A stretch of 64,000 bases of DNA from Tepidimonas taiwanensis (lineage in GTDB: Bacteria; Pseudomonadota; Gammaproteobacteria; Burkholderiales; Burkholderiaceae_C): NCBI RefSeq assembly GCF_020162115.1, contig NZ_CP083911.1, positions 682,001 to 746,000 on the forward strand, in the 5' to 3' direction. A model generated the notes under the pieces. The model saw only the letters and a list, made by a program, of their open reading frames with translations, did no database searches and was not told the origin of the DNA. Both the position numbers and the translations under genes were made by a program. Shown here piece by piece: positions 43,329-51,645 of this stretch; position 1 is the stretch's first letter, and every line of letters starts with the position of its first letter.

Positions 43329-44321
43329 TCAGTGGTCGTTACGTAGCACGACTTTGCCGCGCACCTGCCTCTCGGCCATCAGCGCGTAGGCTTGCGGCAG
43401 TTCGGTCATCGGCAGCACACGGTCGATGACGGGTTTGATGTGGCCCTGCAGGTACCACTGCGCGAGTGTCTGCAGCATCGCGGCGTTGGCCTGCGGCTCG
43501 CGCCGCGCGAACTCGCCCCAGAAGACGCCGACCAGCGACGCGCCTTTGAGCAGTGGCAGGTTGAGCGGCAGGCGGGGGATGGGGCCGCCGGCAAAGCCGA
43601 TCACCAGGTAGCGGCCGCGCCACGCGATGGAGCGAAACGCCGGTTCGGCCAGGTCCCCGCCCACGGGGTCGACGATGACATCCGGGCCGCGGCCGTCGGT
43701 GAGGCGCTTGAGCTCGTCCCGGAAGCTGCCGGCGGCCGTATGGACCGAATAGTCCAGCGTCGCATCCGCACCGATGCGTTGCGACAGCGCACACTTGTCG
43801 GCGCTGGACGCGGCGGCGATGACCCGGGCGCCCGCGTGCTTGGCGACCTGGATCGATGCGGTGCCGACGCCACCCGCGGCCCCGAGCACGAGCACCGTCT
43901 CGCCCGGTTGCAGCGCGGCGCGGTCGATGAGGGCGTGATAGGCCGTTGCGTAGGTCATGATGAACGCGGCGGCGTCGGTCAGGTCGAACGCGGGCGGCAG
44001 CGGGATGCAGCGATCCGCCGGCGCCGCCGTGTGCGTCGCAAAGCCGCCCGTGCCGGTGAGACAGGCGACCGCCTGCCCGGGTTGCAGGTGGGTCACGCCC
44101 GGGCCGACCGCGCGCACCCAGCCCGCGTATTCCGAGCCGGGGACGAAGGGGGGCGTCGGCTTGAACTGGTACTGGTTCTGCACGATCAGCAAGTCGGGAA
44201 AATTCAGACTCGCCGCCGCGATTTCGATCAGCACCTCACCCGGGCCGGGGGTCGGGGTGGGCAGTTCCTGCCAGCGCAGGGCGTCGACGCCGGTGGGGTT
44301 TTCGCATAGCCAGGCGTGCAT
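43329..44321 (-). CDS. NADPH:quinone oxidoreductase-like zinc-independent MDR enzyme
   Basis: A 330-residue medium-chain dehydrogenase/reductase of the quinone oxidoreductase (QOR/Zta1) group, acting on quinones or enoyl-type substrates with NADPH. ASLNFPDLLIVQNQYQFKP and FVPGSEYAGWV in the catalytic domain; the cofactor motif LGAAGGVGTASIQVAKHAGA around residue 150; no zinc ligands. I start at the ATG at 44319-44321 with AGGAGA upstream; the longer frame upstream is unlike the family. Confidence 0.88.
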   Translation of the reverse strand: MHAWLCENPTGVDALRWQELPTPTPGPGEVLIEIAAASLNFPDLLIVQNQYQFKPTPPFVPGSEYAGWVRAVGPGVTHLQPGQAVACLTGTGGFATHTAAPADRCIPLPPAFDLTDAAAFIMTYATAYHALIDRAALQPGETVLVLGAAGGVGTASIQVAKHAGARVIAAASSADKCALSQRIGADATLDYSVHTAAGSFRDELKRLTDGRGPDVIVDPVGGDLAEPAFRSIAWRGRYLVIGFAGGPIPRLPLNLPLLKGASLVGVFWGEFARREPQANAAMLQTLAQWYLQGHIKPVIDRVLPMTELPQAYALMAERQVRGKVVLRNDH

Positions 44322-44634
44322 GGGGTCTCCTTGGTGAATGGGGGTTGCTCGGTTGCGCAAATAAACGGGGTCATCATAGGTAACGACCGTTGTGGAGTGT
44401 GTCGCCTGGGTGCAGGTGCTATCCAACGGTGCCGGAGTCGCGCGAAAGCGCAACGTGTGGAGCCGTGTGCGCCTGCGGTCGGTGTCGATCGCCAGTGGCC
44501 GGGTGCCCTGTACGCTGCCGGGCCATGACAGTGGCACTTCCGTCGGCGGGCAGAGCAGTCACGTTGCGCGCCGGGATATCGCTGGCTCCGTCGAAGCGTA
44601 CAATGCGCTATGCATATACGTATGGGAGATTGCC
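44322..44634. promoter_or_regulatory. Intergenic region with RHH/MazF operator-promoter
   Basis: 313 bases between divergent genes with no gene seen. At its right end a TACAAT -10 box (44599-44604, + strand) is followed by two touching palindromes, TATGCATA (44609-44616) and ATACGTAT (44616-44623), then GGGAG and the antitoxin ATG. The palindromes overlap the expected start of transcription, a good place for autorepression by the RHH antitoxin. Confidence 0.5.
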
Positions 44635-44865
44635 ATGCACAAACGGATGACCATCACGCTGGATGAGGCGGTTTACGAGGGGCTGTATCGGACCGTCGGC
44701 AAGCGTCGCATGAGCCAGTTCATCGAAGACCTGCTGCGGCCGCACGTGTTGGGCACGTCGCTCGACGAGGGGTACCGGGCGATGGCGGCCGATCAGGCGC
44801 GCGAGGCCGAGGCGCATGCGTGGTGCAACGCCTTGGCGGGAGACGTGGCCGATGCGGCGCGGTGA
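44635..44865 (+). CDS. Ribbon-helix-helix antitoxin (MazE-like)
   Basis: A 76-residue protein. The N-terminal strand-helix-helix KRMTITLDEAVYEGLYRTVG and KRRMSQFIEDLLRPHVL form a MetJ/Arc-type DNA-binding dimer. The acidic, flexible C-terminus (YRAMAADQAREAEAHAW) should wrap the toxin. GGGAG lies 6 bases before ATG 44635. It overlaps the toxin gene by 14 bases, typical for coupled translation. Confidence 0.85.
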   Translation: MHKRMTITLDEAVYEGLYRTVGKRRMSQFIEDLLRPHVLGTSLDEGYRAMAADQAREAEAHAWCNALAGDVADAAR

Positions 44866-45178
44866 GGTGTGGTGGGTCGAGTTCGATCCCGCGGTGGGCA
44901 GCGAAATCCGCAGGACACGGCCGGCGGTGATCGTGAGCAACGATGCGGCCAACCGACACCTGACGCGCGTCGTGGTCGTGCCGTTGACCAGCAACACGGA
45001 GCGGCAATACCCGGGCGAGGCTGTCGTGACCGTGGCGGGGCAGAAGAGCAAAGCGATGGCCGATCAGATCATGGCGGCCGACAAGGGGCGGCTGAAAAGT
45101 CAGCTCGGGGTGTTGTCCAAAGCGGACATGTTGGCGGTGGAGGACGCGATCAAGGTGCACCTGGCGCTACCCCGGTAG
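44852..45178 (+). CDS. mazF: MazF/PemK-family endoribonuclease toxin
   Basis: 108 residues, the normal length for the family. Cuts single-stranded RNA at short sequence motifs. MRRGEVWWVEFDPAVGSE is the family start (MxRGEIWW), followed by RPAVIVSNDAANRH (conserved Arg and Ser/Asn site), VVVPLTSN and the C-terminal KSKAMADQIMAADKGRL. All key positions are present. ATG 44852 is inside the antitoxin 3' end. Confidence 0.92.
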   Translation: MRRGEVWWVEFDPAVGSEIRRTRPAVIVSNDAANRHLTRVVVVPLTSNTERQYPGEAVVTVAGQKSKAMADQIMAADKGRLKSQLGVLSKADMLAVEDAIKVHLALPR

Positions 45179-45271
45179 CGTGCGTTCGGCGTGACACCTG
45201 CGCGGGTTCGGGCGGCGGTCTGCCACCTGAGGTTGTGAGCCTGAAGGGGATCTGGGTCGATCATTTCTCTC

Positions 45272-45390
45272 ATGGTGATCGACATGAACGACTCTGCTGT
45301 GGGTACCATTGCCCAACTGCGGGCCTTTCTCGAGGGCACGCCGTTCGTTTCCTTTGCGCCGTTGGCCGATGACGATGCGCGAGATGCGGG
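45272..45390 (+). pseudogene. 5' fragment of an integrase/DNA-binding mobile gene
   Basis: About 37 codons (MVIDMNDSAVGTIAQLRAFL then EGTPFVSFAPLADDDA) resemble the start of a transposon-type integrase family that begins MVIDMND. The match then stops and the frame degenerates. The stretch to 45474 holds nothing else I can identify. It is a footprint of a lost mobile element beside the toxin-antitoxin genes. Confidence 0.45.
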
Positions 45391-45474
45391 CTGTCGTTCT
45401 TCATGTCCTTCTTCTTGCTCCAAGCAAATCCATCGAACGGGGATGCCGTACCCAACTGGCGCGCCTCTCGGTAC

Positions 45475-45987
45475 TCAACCACCCTTCTTACCGATGAGCA
45501 CTTCGAGGCGGCGGCGGACCTCGGCGTGCGGCAGCCGTGTTCGCGGGTCATCGAGCATGCCGCGCAGTACCTTTGCAAGCGTGGGCCTGCGCACGATGCG
45601 GTGTTCGGCAAATCGGTCGATGATCCACAAGACGCCGTGCACCTCGATGCGCTCCTCATCGGCGAGGGCACGCATGCGTTTGTCGCCCGTCAGCAGGGGC
45701 CAGTTGTTCTTCACGGCCAGGGTGACGGCCAGGCAGTCGTGGAATGTGAGCTTGGGCCGAGCCGTCTGGTAGGCGATTGCCTGGGCCATATCCTGCGCGT
45801 CCAAGGACTCGACCCGCAGGCCCAGCTCTTTGAGCTGATTCCGGTCGATCTCGCCAAGATCAATGAGCTCGTCCTCGTACAGGGCGTCGGGTACGGCGAA
45901 CTCAAACGGCAGCTTGAAGAGCGCTTCTAGGAGTGACCATCGCGCCAGCTCAATCAGAATGGAAGCATCGCTGACCAGTACCCGCAC
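45475..45987 (-). CDS. PIN-domain toxin partnered with an XRE-ImmA/IrrE protein
   Basis: A 170-residue PIN-domain protein. VLVSDASILIELAR carries the first Asp, PDALYEDELID the second acidic site, and LTFHDCLAVTLA with LLTGDKRMRALA the last two. All four acidic positions appear kept, so it is probably an active RNase. GTG start. The gene lies 22 bases after the XRE-ImmA gene in the same operon, a known toxin-antitoxin layout. Confidence 0.8.
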   Translation of the reverse strand: MRVLVSDASILIELARWSLLEALFKLPFEFAVPDALYEDELIDLGEIDRNQLKELGLRVESLDAQDMAQAIAYQTARPKLTFHDCLAVTLAVKNNWPLLTGDKRMRALADEERIEVHGVLWIIDRFAEHRIVRRPTLAKVLRGMLDDPRTRLPHAEVRRRLEVLIGKKGG

Positions 45988-46009
45988 GATGAGTCACTCC
46001 ACGGATACG

Positions 46010-47062
46010 TCACACCGCAGGCCCTAACATGATCCGGCTCACTTCGACTGTGCTCTTGCGCAACAGCTCTGCGGCTTTGGGGAGCGAGATGATGTCCTCT
46101 GCCAAGGCGCGGAGCACCAGGCGTTGGAAGCGGCGTGGTTCTTCATTCTCCCGGAGCGGCTCGGGCTCCGCCTTGCGCCAGGTCCGGCCGATACCCCGAA
46201 ATACGGCCTGCAGGGTACCTTCGGTAATGACGCCGAGGTCACGCAGCCGAACGATCAGCGCGGCTGCACTGACGCCGTACATGCGCTTGATCTCGATAAT
46301 CTCAGCGTAACCAAAGGCATGGCGACGCCGTCCTACCTCGAACAGCAAGTCCTGCCGCGGCATCAACAGGGCACTGGCGAAGCGCTGGCACGCCTTTTCC
46401 TCGTCCAGGCCGCCGTCGATCTCCATCACTATGTGGCCGAGCTCATGGGCCAGGGTGAAGCGGCGACGCTCCACCGATTTCGACGCCGAGCCGACGATGA
46501 CCGGCACCTTTTCCCGGCCCGGACGTTCCACTCGACAAGTCAAGCCGTCGACCGAGAGTGGGAAGTCGAGCTTGAGCACTTTGATGCCGTGCTCCTCGAG
46601 CAACTCGGTCATGTTGGGGATCGCGTCACCACCAAGATTCCAGGCCTTGCGGACGCTCTCGGCAGCAGCCTCCGCGTCATTGAGATCGACAACCTGGTAG
46701 GGAGTCCCTTCGGGCCTGTCCCACACGTGGCTGCCGATCCCGAGCAGTTCTTCGACCAGGAGATAGCGGTCGAGGCTGTCGAGGACGGCCGCTTCGACCA
46801 TCGCGCGCTCCTGGGCGCGGATCGTTGCGGTCTTACGAAACTCCACTCCTTCGAGGCGGATCTGGGAAGGGCTGAAGAGGTAGCTCACGGGGACGCCGAG
46901 CGCCTTGGCGAGCTTCAGGGCGGTGGCCGACCCGGGCAGCATCTCGCCGCGCTCATAGCGGCCGATCGCCTGGGCAGTGACTGCATGGTCGATCGCGCCA
47001 GCCAGTCCTCGCAGGGACAGGCCGGCACGCTTGCGGGCCAGCTTCAGTCTTTCGCCGAACAT
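46010..47062 (-). CDS. XRE-family regulator fused to ImmA/IrrE metallopeptidase
   Basis: 350 residues. N-terminal helix-turn-helix (RAGLSLRGLAGAIDHAVTAQ and IGRYERGEMLP), then a zinc-peptidase domain with FTLAHELGHIVME (HExxH) around residue 225 and a distal helical region. Such proteins act as antitoxin and repressor, and in phage or ICE systems as repressor-cleaving proteases. A GGAGGAA ribosome site precedes ATG 47060-47062. Its own promoter carries a palindrome (47101-47116). Confidence 0.87.
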   Translation of the reverse strand: MFGERLKLARKRAGLSLRGLAGAIDHAVTAQAIGRYERGEMLPGSATALKLAKALGVPVSYLFSPSQIRLEGVEFRKTATIRAQERAMVEAAVLDSLDRYLLVEELLGIGSHVWDRPEGTPYQVVDLNDAEAAAESVRKAWNLGGDAIPNMTELLEEHGIKVLKLDFPLSVDGLTCRVERPGREKVPVIVGSASKSVERRRFTLAHELGHIVMEIDGGLDEEKACQRFASALLMPRQDLLFEVGRRRHAFGYAEIIEIKRMYGVSAAALIVRLRDLGVITEGTLQAVFRGIGRTWRKAEPEPLRENEEPRRFQRLVLRALAEDIISLPKAAELLRKSTVEVSRIMLGPAV

Positions 47063-47083
47063 GGCTTCCTCCGGAAGGTTTAC

Positions 47084-47116
47084 ATTTTACCGACATAGCT
47101 CATGTTTGTAAACATG
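47084..47116 (-). promoter_or_regulatory. Promoter and palindromic operator of the XRE-ImmA/PIN operon
   Basis: On the minus strand TTTACA (47107-47112) and TAAAAT (47084-47089) are separated by exactly 17 bases. The -35 box lies inside the perfect palindrome CATGTTTGTAAACATG (47101-47116). A second half-site, TGTAAAC, overlaps the region downstream of -10 (47078-47084). This layout predicts autorepression. Confidence 0.72.
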
Positions 47117-47271
47117 GAGTCTTCTCCAACGAGGTATGCGCCTGAACGAGGTGTTGTGATTCCAACGAGGTGTGCGTCACGGGGCGTGAAGGTTCGGCGC
47201 GCGGGGTGGCGAAGCGCAATCTCGATCGGGGCCTGCTTGGTATCGCAGATGAGGTCCGCGGGGCCGGCACC

Positions 47272-47277
47272 TACAAT
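47272..47277 (+). promoter_or_regulatory. -10 box in front of surE
   Basis: TACAAT ends 8 bases before the surE ATG, so transcription would begin at or near the start codon and the message may be leaderless. Upstream (47117-47271) there are three copies of AACGAGGT at 47128, 47145 and 47164, of unknown meaning. Confidence 0.5.
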
Positions 47278-47285
47278 GCGGCGTC

Positions 47286-48266
47286 ATGAAGATCCTGCTC
47301 GCCAATGACGATGGCTACCAGGCCCCGGGCCTGGTGGCGCTGGCGCAGGCGCTGTCGGCGTTTGCGGACGTGGAGGTGGTGGCACCGGAGCACAACAACA
47401 GTGCGAAGTCCAACGCCCTGACGCTGAACGCCCCGCTGTATGTGCACCGCGCCGGGCCCAATGTGCGCTACGTCAACGGCACGCCGGCGGATTGTGTGCA
47501 CATCGCGCTCACCGGGTTGCTGGACTACCGGCCGGATCTGGTGGTTTCCGGCATCAACAACGGTGCCAACATGGGCGACGATACGATCTACTCCGGCACC
47601 GTCGGGGCGGCGATGGAGGGGTACCTCTTCGGCATCCCGGGTGTGGCGTTTTCGCTGACGGAAAAGGGCTGGGCGCACCTGGACACGGCGGTCGAGCTGG
47701 CGGCGGAGCTGGTGCGCACGCTGGAGCCGTCGGTGCAGGCGCACCGGCGCCTCGTCGAGCAGGGGCCGCCCGATGCGGCGCACCCGGGGCCGTGGCTGTT
47801 GAATGTCAACATCCCGAGCCTGCCGCGGGAGGCGATCCGGGGCTTCAAGGTCGCGCGGCTGGGGCGGCGGCACGCGGCCGAGCCGGTGATTACGCAGGTC
47901 AACCCCCGCGGGGAGACGATGTACTGGATCGGCGCGGCCGGCCCGGCGAAGGACGACGCCGAGGGGACGGACTTCCACGCGACGCGGCAGGGCTATGTGT
48001 CGATCACGCCGCTGCAGATCGACTTGACCGACCACGGCCGGCTGGCCTATTGGGCGCAGACCGCGGCGGCGCTGAGTGCGGCGGCGCTGAGTGCGGCGAG
48101 CGCGGCGGCACCGTCGGGTGCAATGGTGTCGCCAACTGTGGTGGTTTCGCCGGGTGCGGTGGTTTCGCCAGGTGCGGGGCAGTCAGCTGCTCGTATGTCC
48201 GCCGCCGGGGTGTCCGCCGCGTCGCCGTCTGATTCATCACCGGCCGGAGGCGCGCGGCCATGGTGA
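47286..48266 (+). CDS. surE: 5'/3'-nucleotidase SurE with low-complexity C-terminal extension
   Basis: A metal-dependent nucleotidase that removes phosphate from nucleoside monophosphates in the cytoplasm. N-terminal ILLANDDGYQAPGL carries the metal-binding DD; PEHNNSAKSNALT; NGTPADCVHIAL; VSGINNGANMGDDTIYSGTV is the active-site loop. SurE is normally about 250 residues. Here 326 residues include a tail of about 70 built from Ala/Ser/Val/Pro repeats encoded by tandem GC-rich DNA (from about 48060). It overlaps pcm by 7 bases. Confidence 0.93.
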   Translation: MKILLANDDGYQAPGLVALAQALSAFADVEVVAPEHNNSAKSNALTLNAPLYVHRAGPNVRYVNGTPADCVHIALTGLLDYRPDLVVSGINNGANMGDDTIYSGTVGAAMEGYLFGIPGVAFSLTEKGWAHLDTAVELAAELVRTLEPSVQAHRRLVEQGPPDAAHPGPWLLNVNIPSLPREAIRGFKVARLGRRHAAEPVITQVNPRGETMYWIGAAGPAKDDAEGTDFHATRQGYVSITPLQIDLTDHGRLAYWAQTAAALSAAALSAASAAAPSGAMVSPTVVVSPGAVVSPGAGQSAARMSAAGVSAASPSDSSPAGGARPW

Positions 48267-49126
48267 AGCCGCGCTCGCCGTTGGCCGCTCCGCCGGGGAC
48301 GCGCGAGGCCAACGGCGCGACCGGGGCATCCGGGGGCAGGCGGCCGGGGTTTCCGGCGGCGCTGCCAGCGTGGGGTGGGGCGGGTGCCAAGCCGTCGGCG
48401 GCACTGTCAACCCCGGCCGCCTCGCGTGGGCGAACCCCCAAGGCGCTCGGGGGGGAGCTTGCCCCAGCGGTCGCCGGGGTCGGGCTCGATTCTGCGGCGG
48501 TTCGCGCGGCGATGGTGCGGCGGCTGGCGCAGCAGGGGTTGGCACCGGAGGCGGTGCTGCAGGCGTTCGAGCGCGTCGAGCGCCACCGCTTCGTCGACAG
48601 CGGCCTGGTCGCGCAGGCGTACGAGGACACGAGCCTGCCGATCGGGTGGGGCCAGACGATTTCCAAGCCCAGCGTCGTGGCGCGCATGTTGGGGCTGTTG
48701 TGCGAGGGGCGGGCGTTGCCGCTCGGGCGCGTGCTGGAGATCGGCACCGGCTGCGGGTATCAGGCGGCGCTGCTCGCGCACCTGTGCCGCGAGGTGTATT
48801 CGATGGAGCGCCTGCGCCCGCTGCACGAGCGCGCGCGGGAGAACCTGCGCCCGCTGCGCATCCCGAACGTGCACCTGATCTTTGGCGACGGCACGGCGGG
48901 CTACCCGAAGGGCGCGCCGTACGCGGGCATCATCGCCGCGGCGGGCGGGGCGGACATCCCCACGCCTTGGCTGGAACAGCTCGCGGTGGGCGCGCGGCTG
49001 GTCGCGCCGGCGGAACTGGCACCCGGCCGGCAAAGCCTGGTGGTGGTGGATCGCACCGCGGTGGGTTACGAGCGGCGCGTCCTCGAGGGCGTGTGGTTCG
49101 TCCCCCTAAAATCCGGGGTGGCTTGA
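48260..49126 (+). CDS. pcm: Protein-L-isoaspartate O-methyltransferase
   Basis: Repairs isoaspartyl residues by SAM-dependent methylation. The family core begins around residue 85 (MVRRLAQQGLAPEAVLQAFE), with LPIGWGQTISKP, the SAM motif LEIGTGCGYQAALLAHL and, near the end, VAPAELAPGR. The first 75 residues are a Pro/Ala/Gly-rich extension not found in the short enterobacterial enzyme, though extended forms occur. ATG 48260 lies inside the surE end. Confidence 0.9.
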   Translation: MVKPRSPLAAPPGTREANGATGASGGRRPGFPAALPAWGGAGAKPSAALSTPAASRGRTPKALGGELAPAVAGVGLDSAAVRAAMVRRLAQQGLAPEAVLQAFERVERHRFVDSGLVAQAYEDTSLPIGWGQTISKPSVVARMLGLLCEGRALPLGRVLEIGTGCGYQAALLAHLCREVYSMERLRPLHERARENLRPLRIPNVHLIFGDGTAGYPKGAPYAGIIAAAGGADIPTPWLEQLAVGARLVAPAELAPGRQSLVVVDRTAVGYERRVLEGVWFVPLKSGVA

Positions 49127-49145
49127 CCGAGGACCACGCACCACG

Positions 49146-50141
49146 ATGAACCGCTTCCCCACCGGTGACCGCTTCCCCCTTGTTCCCGTCCGCCCCGTGC
49201 TGGCGCTGGCGGGGATTGTCGCGATTGCACTGGCCGGCTGCGCCGCGCCCAAAGCCCCGAAGCGGCCCGCACCGGTGGTGGAGCGCTCGCCCGGCGCGGC
49301 TCCGACGACCACTCCCGCCCCGGTGGCGGGAGCGACGGCCGCGGCACCGCTGCCCGGCAGCGAGAACGCGGGCAAGCCGGGCTACTACACGGTGCGCCCC
49401 GGCGATACGCTCTACCGCATCGGGCTGGAGCATGGGCAGAGCTGGCGTGACATCGCGGCGTGGAATGGGTTGAGCAACCCGAACCTGATCGAGGTGGGGC
49501 AGGTGCTGCGGGTGGTGCCGCCGGGGGCGGTGCCCGCCGGCGCAGCGGGGGACGGGGCGGCCACGACCGCGGCCGTCACCACGCAGCCGGTGCCGACGGG
49601 CAGTGTCCAGGCGCGGCCGCTCGATGCGTCGGCCGGTGGCGCCGGCTCGGCCGGGGGAACGGCCGCGGCCGCAGGGGGGAGCACTGGCAGTACGCGTGCG
49701 GCCACCACCGCGGCCCCGTCCGCGTCGACGCCGACGGCGGCACCCGCGGCGACGCCCGCGGCAGCCGCGTCGGATGCCGTCGCGCTGATCTGGCCCGCGC
49801 AGGGGCCGCTGCTGTACCGGTTCGATGAGACGCGCAGCAAGGGCGTCGGCATCGGCGGCAAGGCGGGCGACCCGGTGCTGGCGGCGGCGGACGGCCGTGT
49901 CGTGTACGCCGGCTCCGACCTGCGTGGCTACGGCAACCTGATCATCCTCAAGCACAACAACACCTACCTGACCGCGTACGCGCACAACCAGACGCTGCTC
50001 GTGCGCGAGGACCAGACCGTGCGTCAGGGGCAGAAGATCGCCGAGATGGGCAGCAGCGACGCCGACCGGGTGAAGCTGCATTTCGAGGTGCGCCGGCAGG
50101 GCAAGCCGGTCGACCCGCTGACGTTGCTGCCGAGCCGCTGA
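49146..50141 (+). CDS. nlpD: NlpD-type LysM/LytM lipoprotein, amidase activator
   Basis: 331 residues. Lipoprotein signal with lipobox LAGC near residue 35. The LysM domain YYTVRPGDTLYRIGLEHGQS binds peptidoglycan; then a long Ala/Thr/Gly linker; then a C-terminal M23/LytM domain (IWPAQGPLLYRFDE to HFEVRRQGKPVDPLTLLPS). The usual first metal motif HxxxD is replaced (SKGVGIG), so it should be non-hydrolytic and activate the AmiC amidase at division, as E. coli NlpD does. Stop and rlmD start share bases (TGATG). Confidence 0.9.
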   Translation: MNRFPTGDRFPLVPVRPVLALAGIVAIALAGCAAPKAPKRPAPVVERSPGAAPTTTPAPVAGATAAAPLPGSENAGKPGYYTVRPGDTLYRIGLEHGQSWRDIAAWNGLSNPNLIEVGQVLRVVPPGAVPAGAAGDGAATTAAVTTQPVPTGSVQARPLDASAGGAGSAGGTAAAAGGSTGSTRAATTAAPSASTPTAAPAATPAAAASDAVALIWPAQGPLLYRFDETRSKGVGIGGKAGDPVLAAADGRVVYAGSDLRGYGNLIILKHNNTYLTAYAHNQTLLVREDQTVRQGQKIAEMGSSDADRVKLHFEVRRQGKPVDPLTLLPSR

Positions 50142-51640
50142 TGGACGCGACCGACGTGAACGGGGCCGACCCGCTGGTCGGCGGGGAGTCCGTGGCCGCG
50201 GTGGCCAGCGCACCAGAGCGTCCCCGCGACGTGCCACCCGACGCGCTGTGGATCCAGGCGCTGGACATGGAGGCGCACGGCATCGCGCGCCGCCCCGACG
50301 GGAAGGTGGTGTTCGTCGAAGGCGCGCTGCCGGGCGAGTGGGTGCAGGTGGAAGTGACGCGCCGCAAGGCGCAGTGGGAGGCGGCGCAGGTGCGCGAGGT
50401 TTGGCGTGCCTCGGCGCTGCGGGTGCCGCCGCGCTGTCCGCACTTCGGCCTGCACGCCGGGGCGTGCGGTGGGTGCAAGATGCAGCACCTCGAGCCGCTG
50501 GCGCAGGTGGCGGTCAAGCAGCGCGTGCTGGAGGACAACCTGTGGCGGCTGGGCAAGGTGCGCCCGCAGCAGGTGCTGCGGCCGATCGCGGGGCCGGCAT
50601 GGGGTTACCGCTGGCGCGCGCGGCTGGCAGTGCGCCACGTGCCCAAGAAGGACACGGTGCTCGTGGGTTTTCACGAGCGCAAGAGCCGCTACGTGGCCGA
50701 CATGGCGTCGTGCGCGGTGCTGCCACCGGCGGTGAGCGCGCTGCTGGTGCCGCTGCGCGAGCTGCTCATGACCATGGAGGCACGCGACACGTGCCCGCAG
50801 ATCGAACTGGCCTGCGGCGAGGGCGTGACGGCGCTGGTGCTGCGGCACCTGCAGCCGCTCTCGGAAGCCGACCGTGAGCGGTTGCGCGCCTTCGCGCGGG
50901 CGCACGCGGACGCGGCGATCCAGTGGTGGCTGCAGCCCAAGGGGCCGGACAGCATCGAGCGGCTGGATCCGGACGACGGCACGCCGGAACTCGCCTACAC
51001 GTTGCCGGCCTTTGGCCTGCGCATGCCGTTTCGGCCCACCGACTTCACGCAGGTCAACCCGCACATCAACCGCGTGCTCGTCGAGCGGGCGCTGCGGCTG
51101 CTGCAGGTGCAGCGGGACGAGCGGGTGATCGACTGGTTTTGCGGGCTGGGCAATTTCACGCTGCCGATCGCCACCCAGGCCGGGGAGGTGCTGGGCGTCG
51201 AGGGCAGCGAGGCGCTGGTGGCGCGCTCGCGCGAGAACTGGGCACGCAATCAGGCGGCGCGCGGGGGGCTGGCGCCGACGCGCTTCGAGGCGCGCAACCT
51301 GTTCGAGATGACGCCGCAGGCGCTGGTGGCGTATGGCTGCGCGGACCGCTGGCTGGTCGATCCGCCGCGCGAGGGGGCCTTCGCACTCGTCAAGGCGCTG
51401 GCCGACCTTCACCAGCGCGCGCTTGCCGGCGATGCTCCGCCCGCCGCGCCCGACGGCCGGCCATGGCACGCGCCGCGGCGCATCGTGTACGTCAGCTGCA
51501 ATCCCGCGACGCTCGCGCGCGACGCCGGGCTGCTCGTGCACCAAGCCGGCTACCGCTGCGTCGCCGCGGGCGTGGTGAATATGTTTCCGCACACGGCGCA
51601 CGTGGAGAGCATCGCGGTGTTTGACCGCGTGGACGGCTGA
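50141..51640 (+). CDS. rlmD: 23S rRNA (uracil-1939-C5)-methyltransferase RlmD
   Basis: 499 residues, of the RumA/TrmA family. A TRAM-like N-terminal domain (IQALDMEAHGIARRPDGKVV), the Fe-S cluster cysteines in CPHFGLHAGACGGCKMQHL plus MASCAVL, the SAM-binding IDWFCGLGNFTLPIA, DPPREGAF, and the catalytic Cys in VYVSCNPATLARD. In many Burkholderiales, rpoS stands between nlpD and this gene; here they are fused end to start. Confidence 0.93.
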   Translation: MDATDVNGADPLVGGESVAAVASAPERPRDVPPDALWIQALDMEAHGIARRPDGKVVFVEGALPGEWVQVEVTRRKAQWEAAQVREVWRASALRVPPRCPHFGLHAGACGGCKMQHLEPLAQVAVKQRVLEDNLWRLGKVRPQQVLRPIAGPAWGYRWRARLAVRHVPKKDTVLVGFHERKSRYVADMASCAVLPPAVSALLVPLRELLMTMEARDTCPQIELACGEGVTALVLRHLQPLSEADRERLRAFARAHADAAIQWWLQPKGPDSIERLDPDDGTPELAYTLPAFGLRMPFRPTDFTQVNPHINRVLVERALRLLQVQRDERVIDWFCGLGNFTLPIATQAGEVLGVEGSEALVARSRENWARNQAARGGLAPTRFEARNLFEMTPQALVAYGCADRWLVDPPREGAFALVKALADLHQRALAGDAPPAAPDGRPWHAPRRIVYVSCNPATLARDAGLLVHQAGYRCVAAGVVNMFPHTAHVESIAVFDRVDG

Positions 51641-51645
51641 GCCGC

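Noticed and set aside
47125..47178. CRISPR or iteron array
   Set aside because: There are only three short copies at uneven spacing, with no spacer structure and no cas or rep gene nearby. I saw no CRISPR array anywhere in the window.
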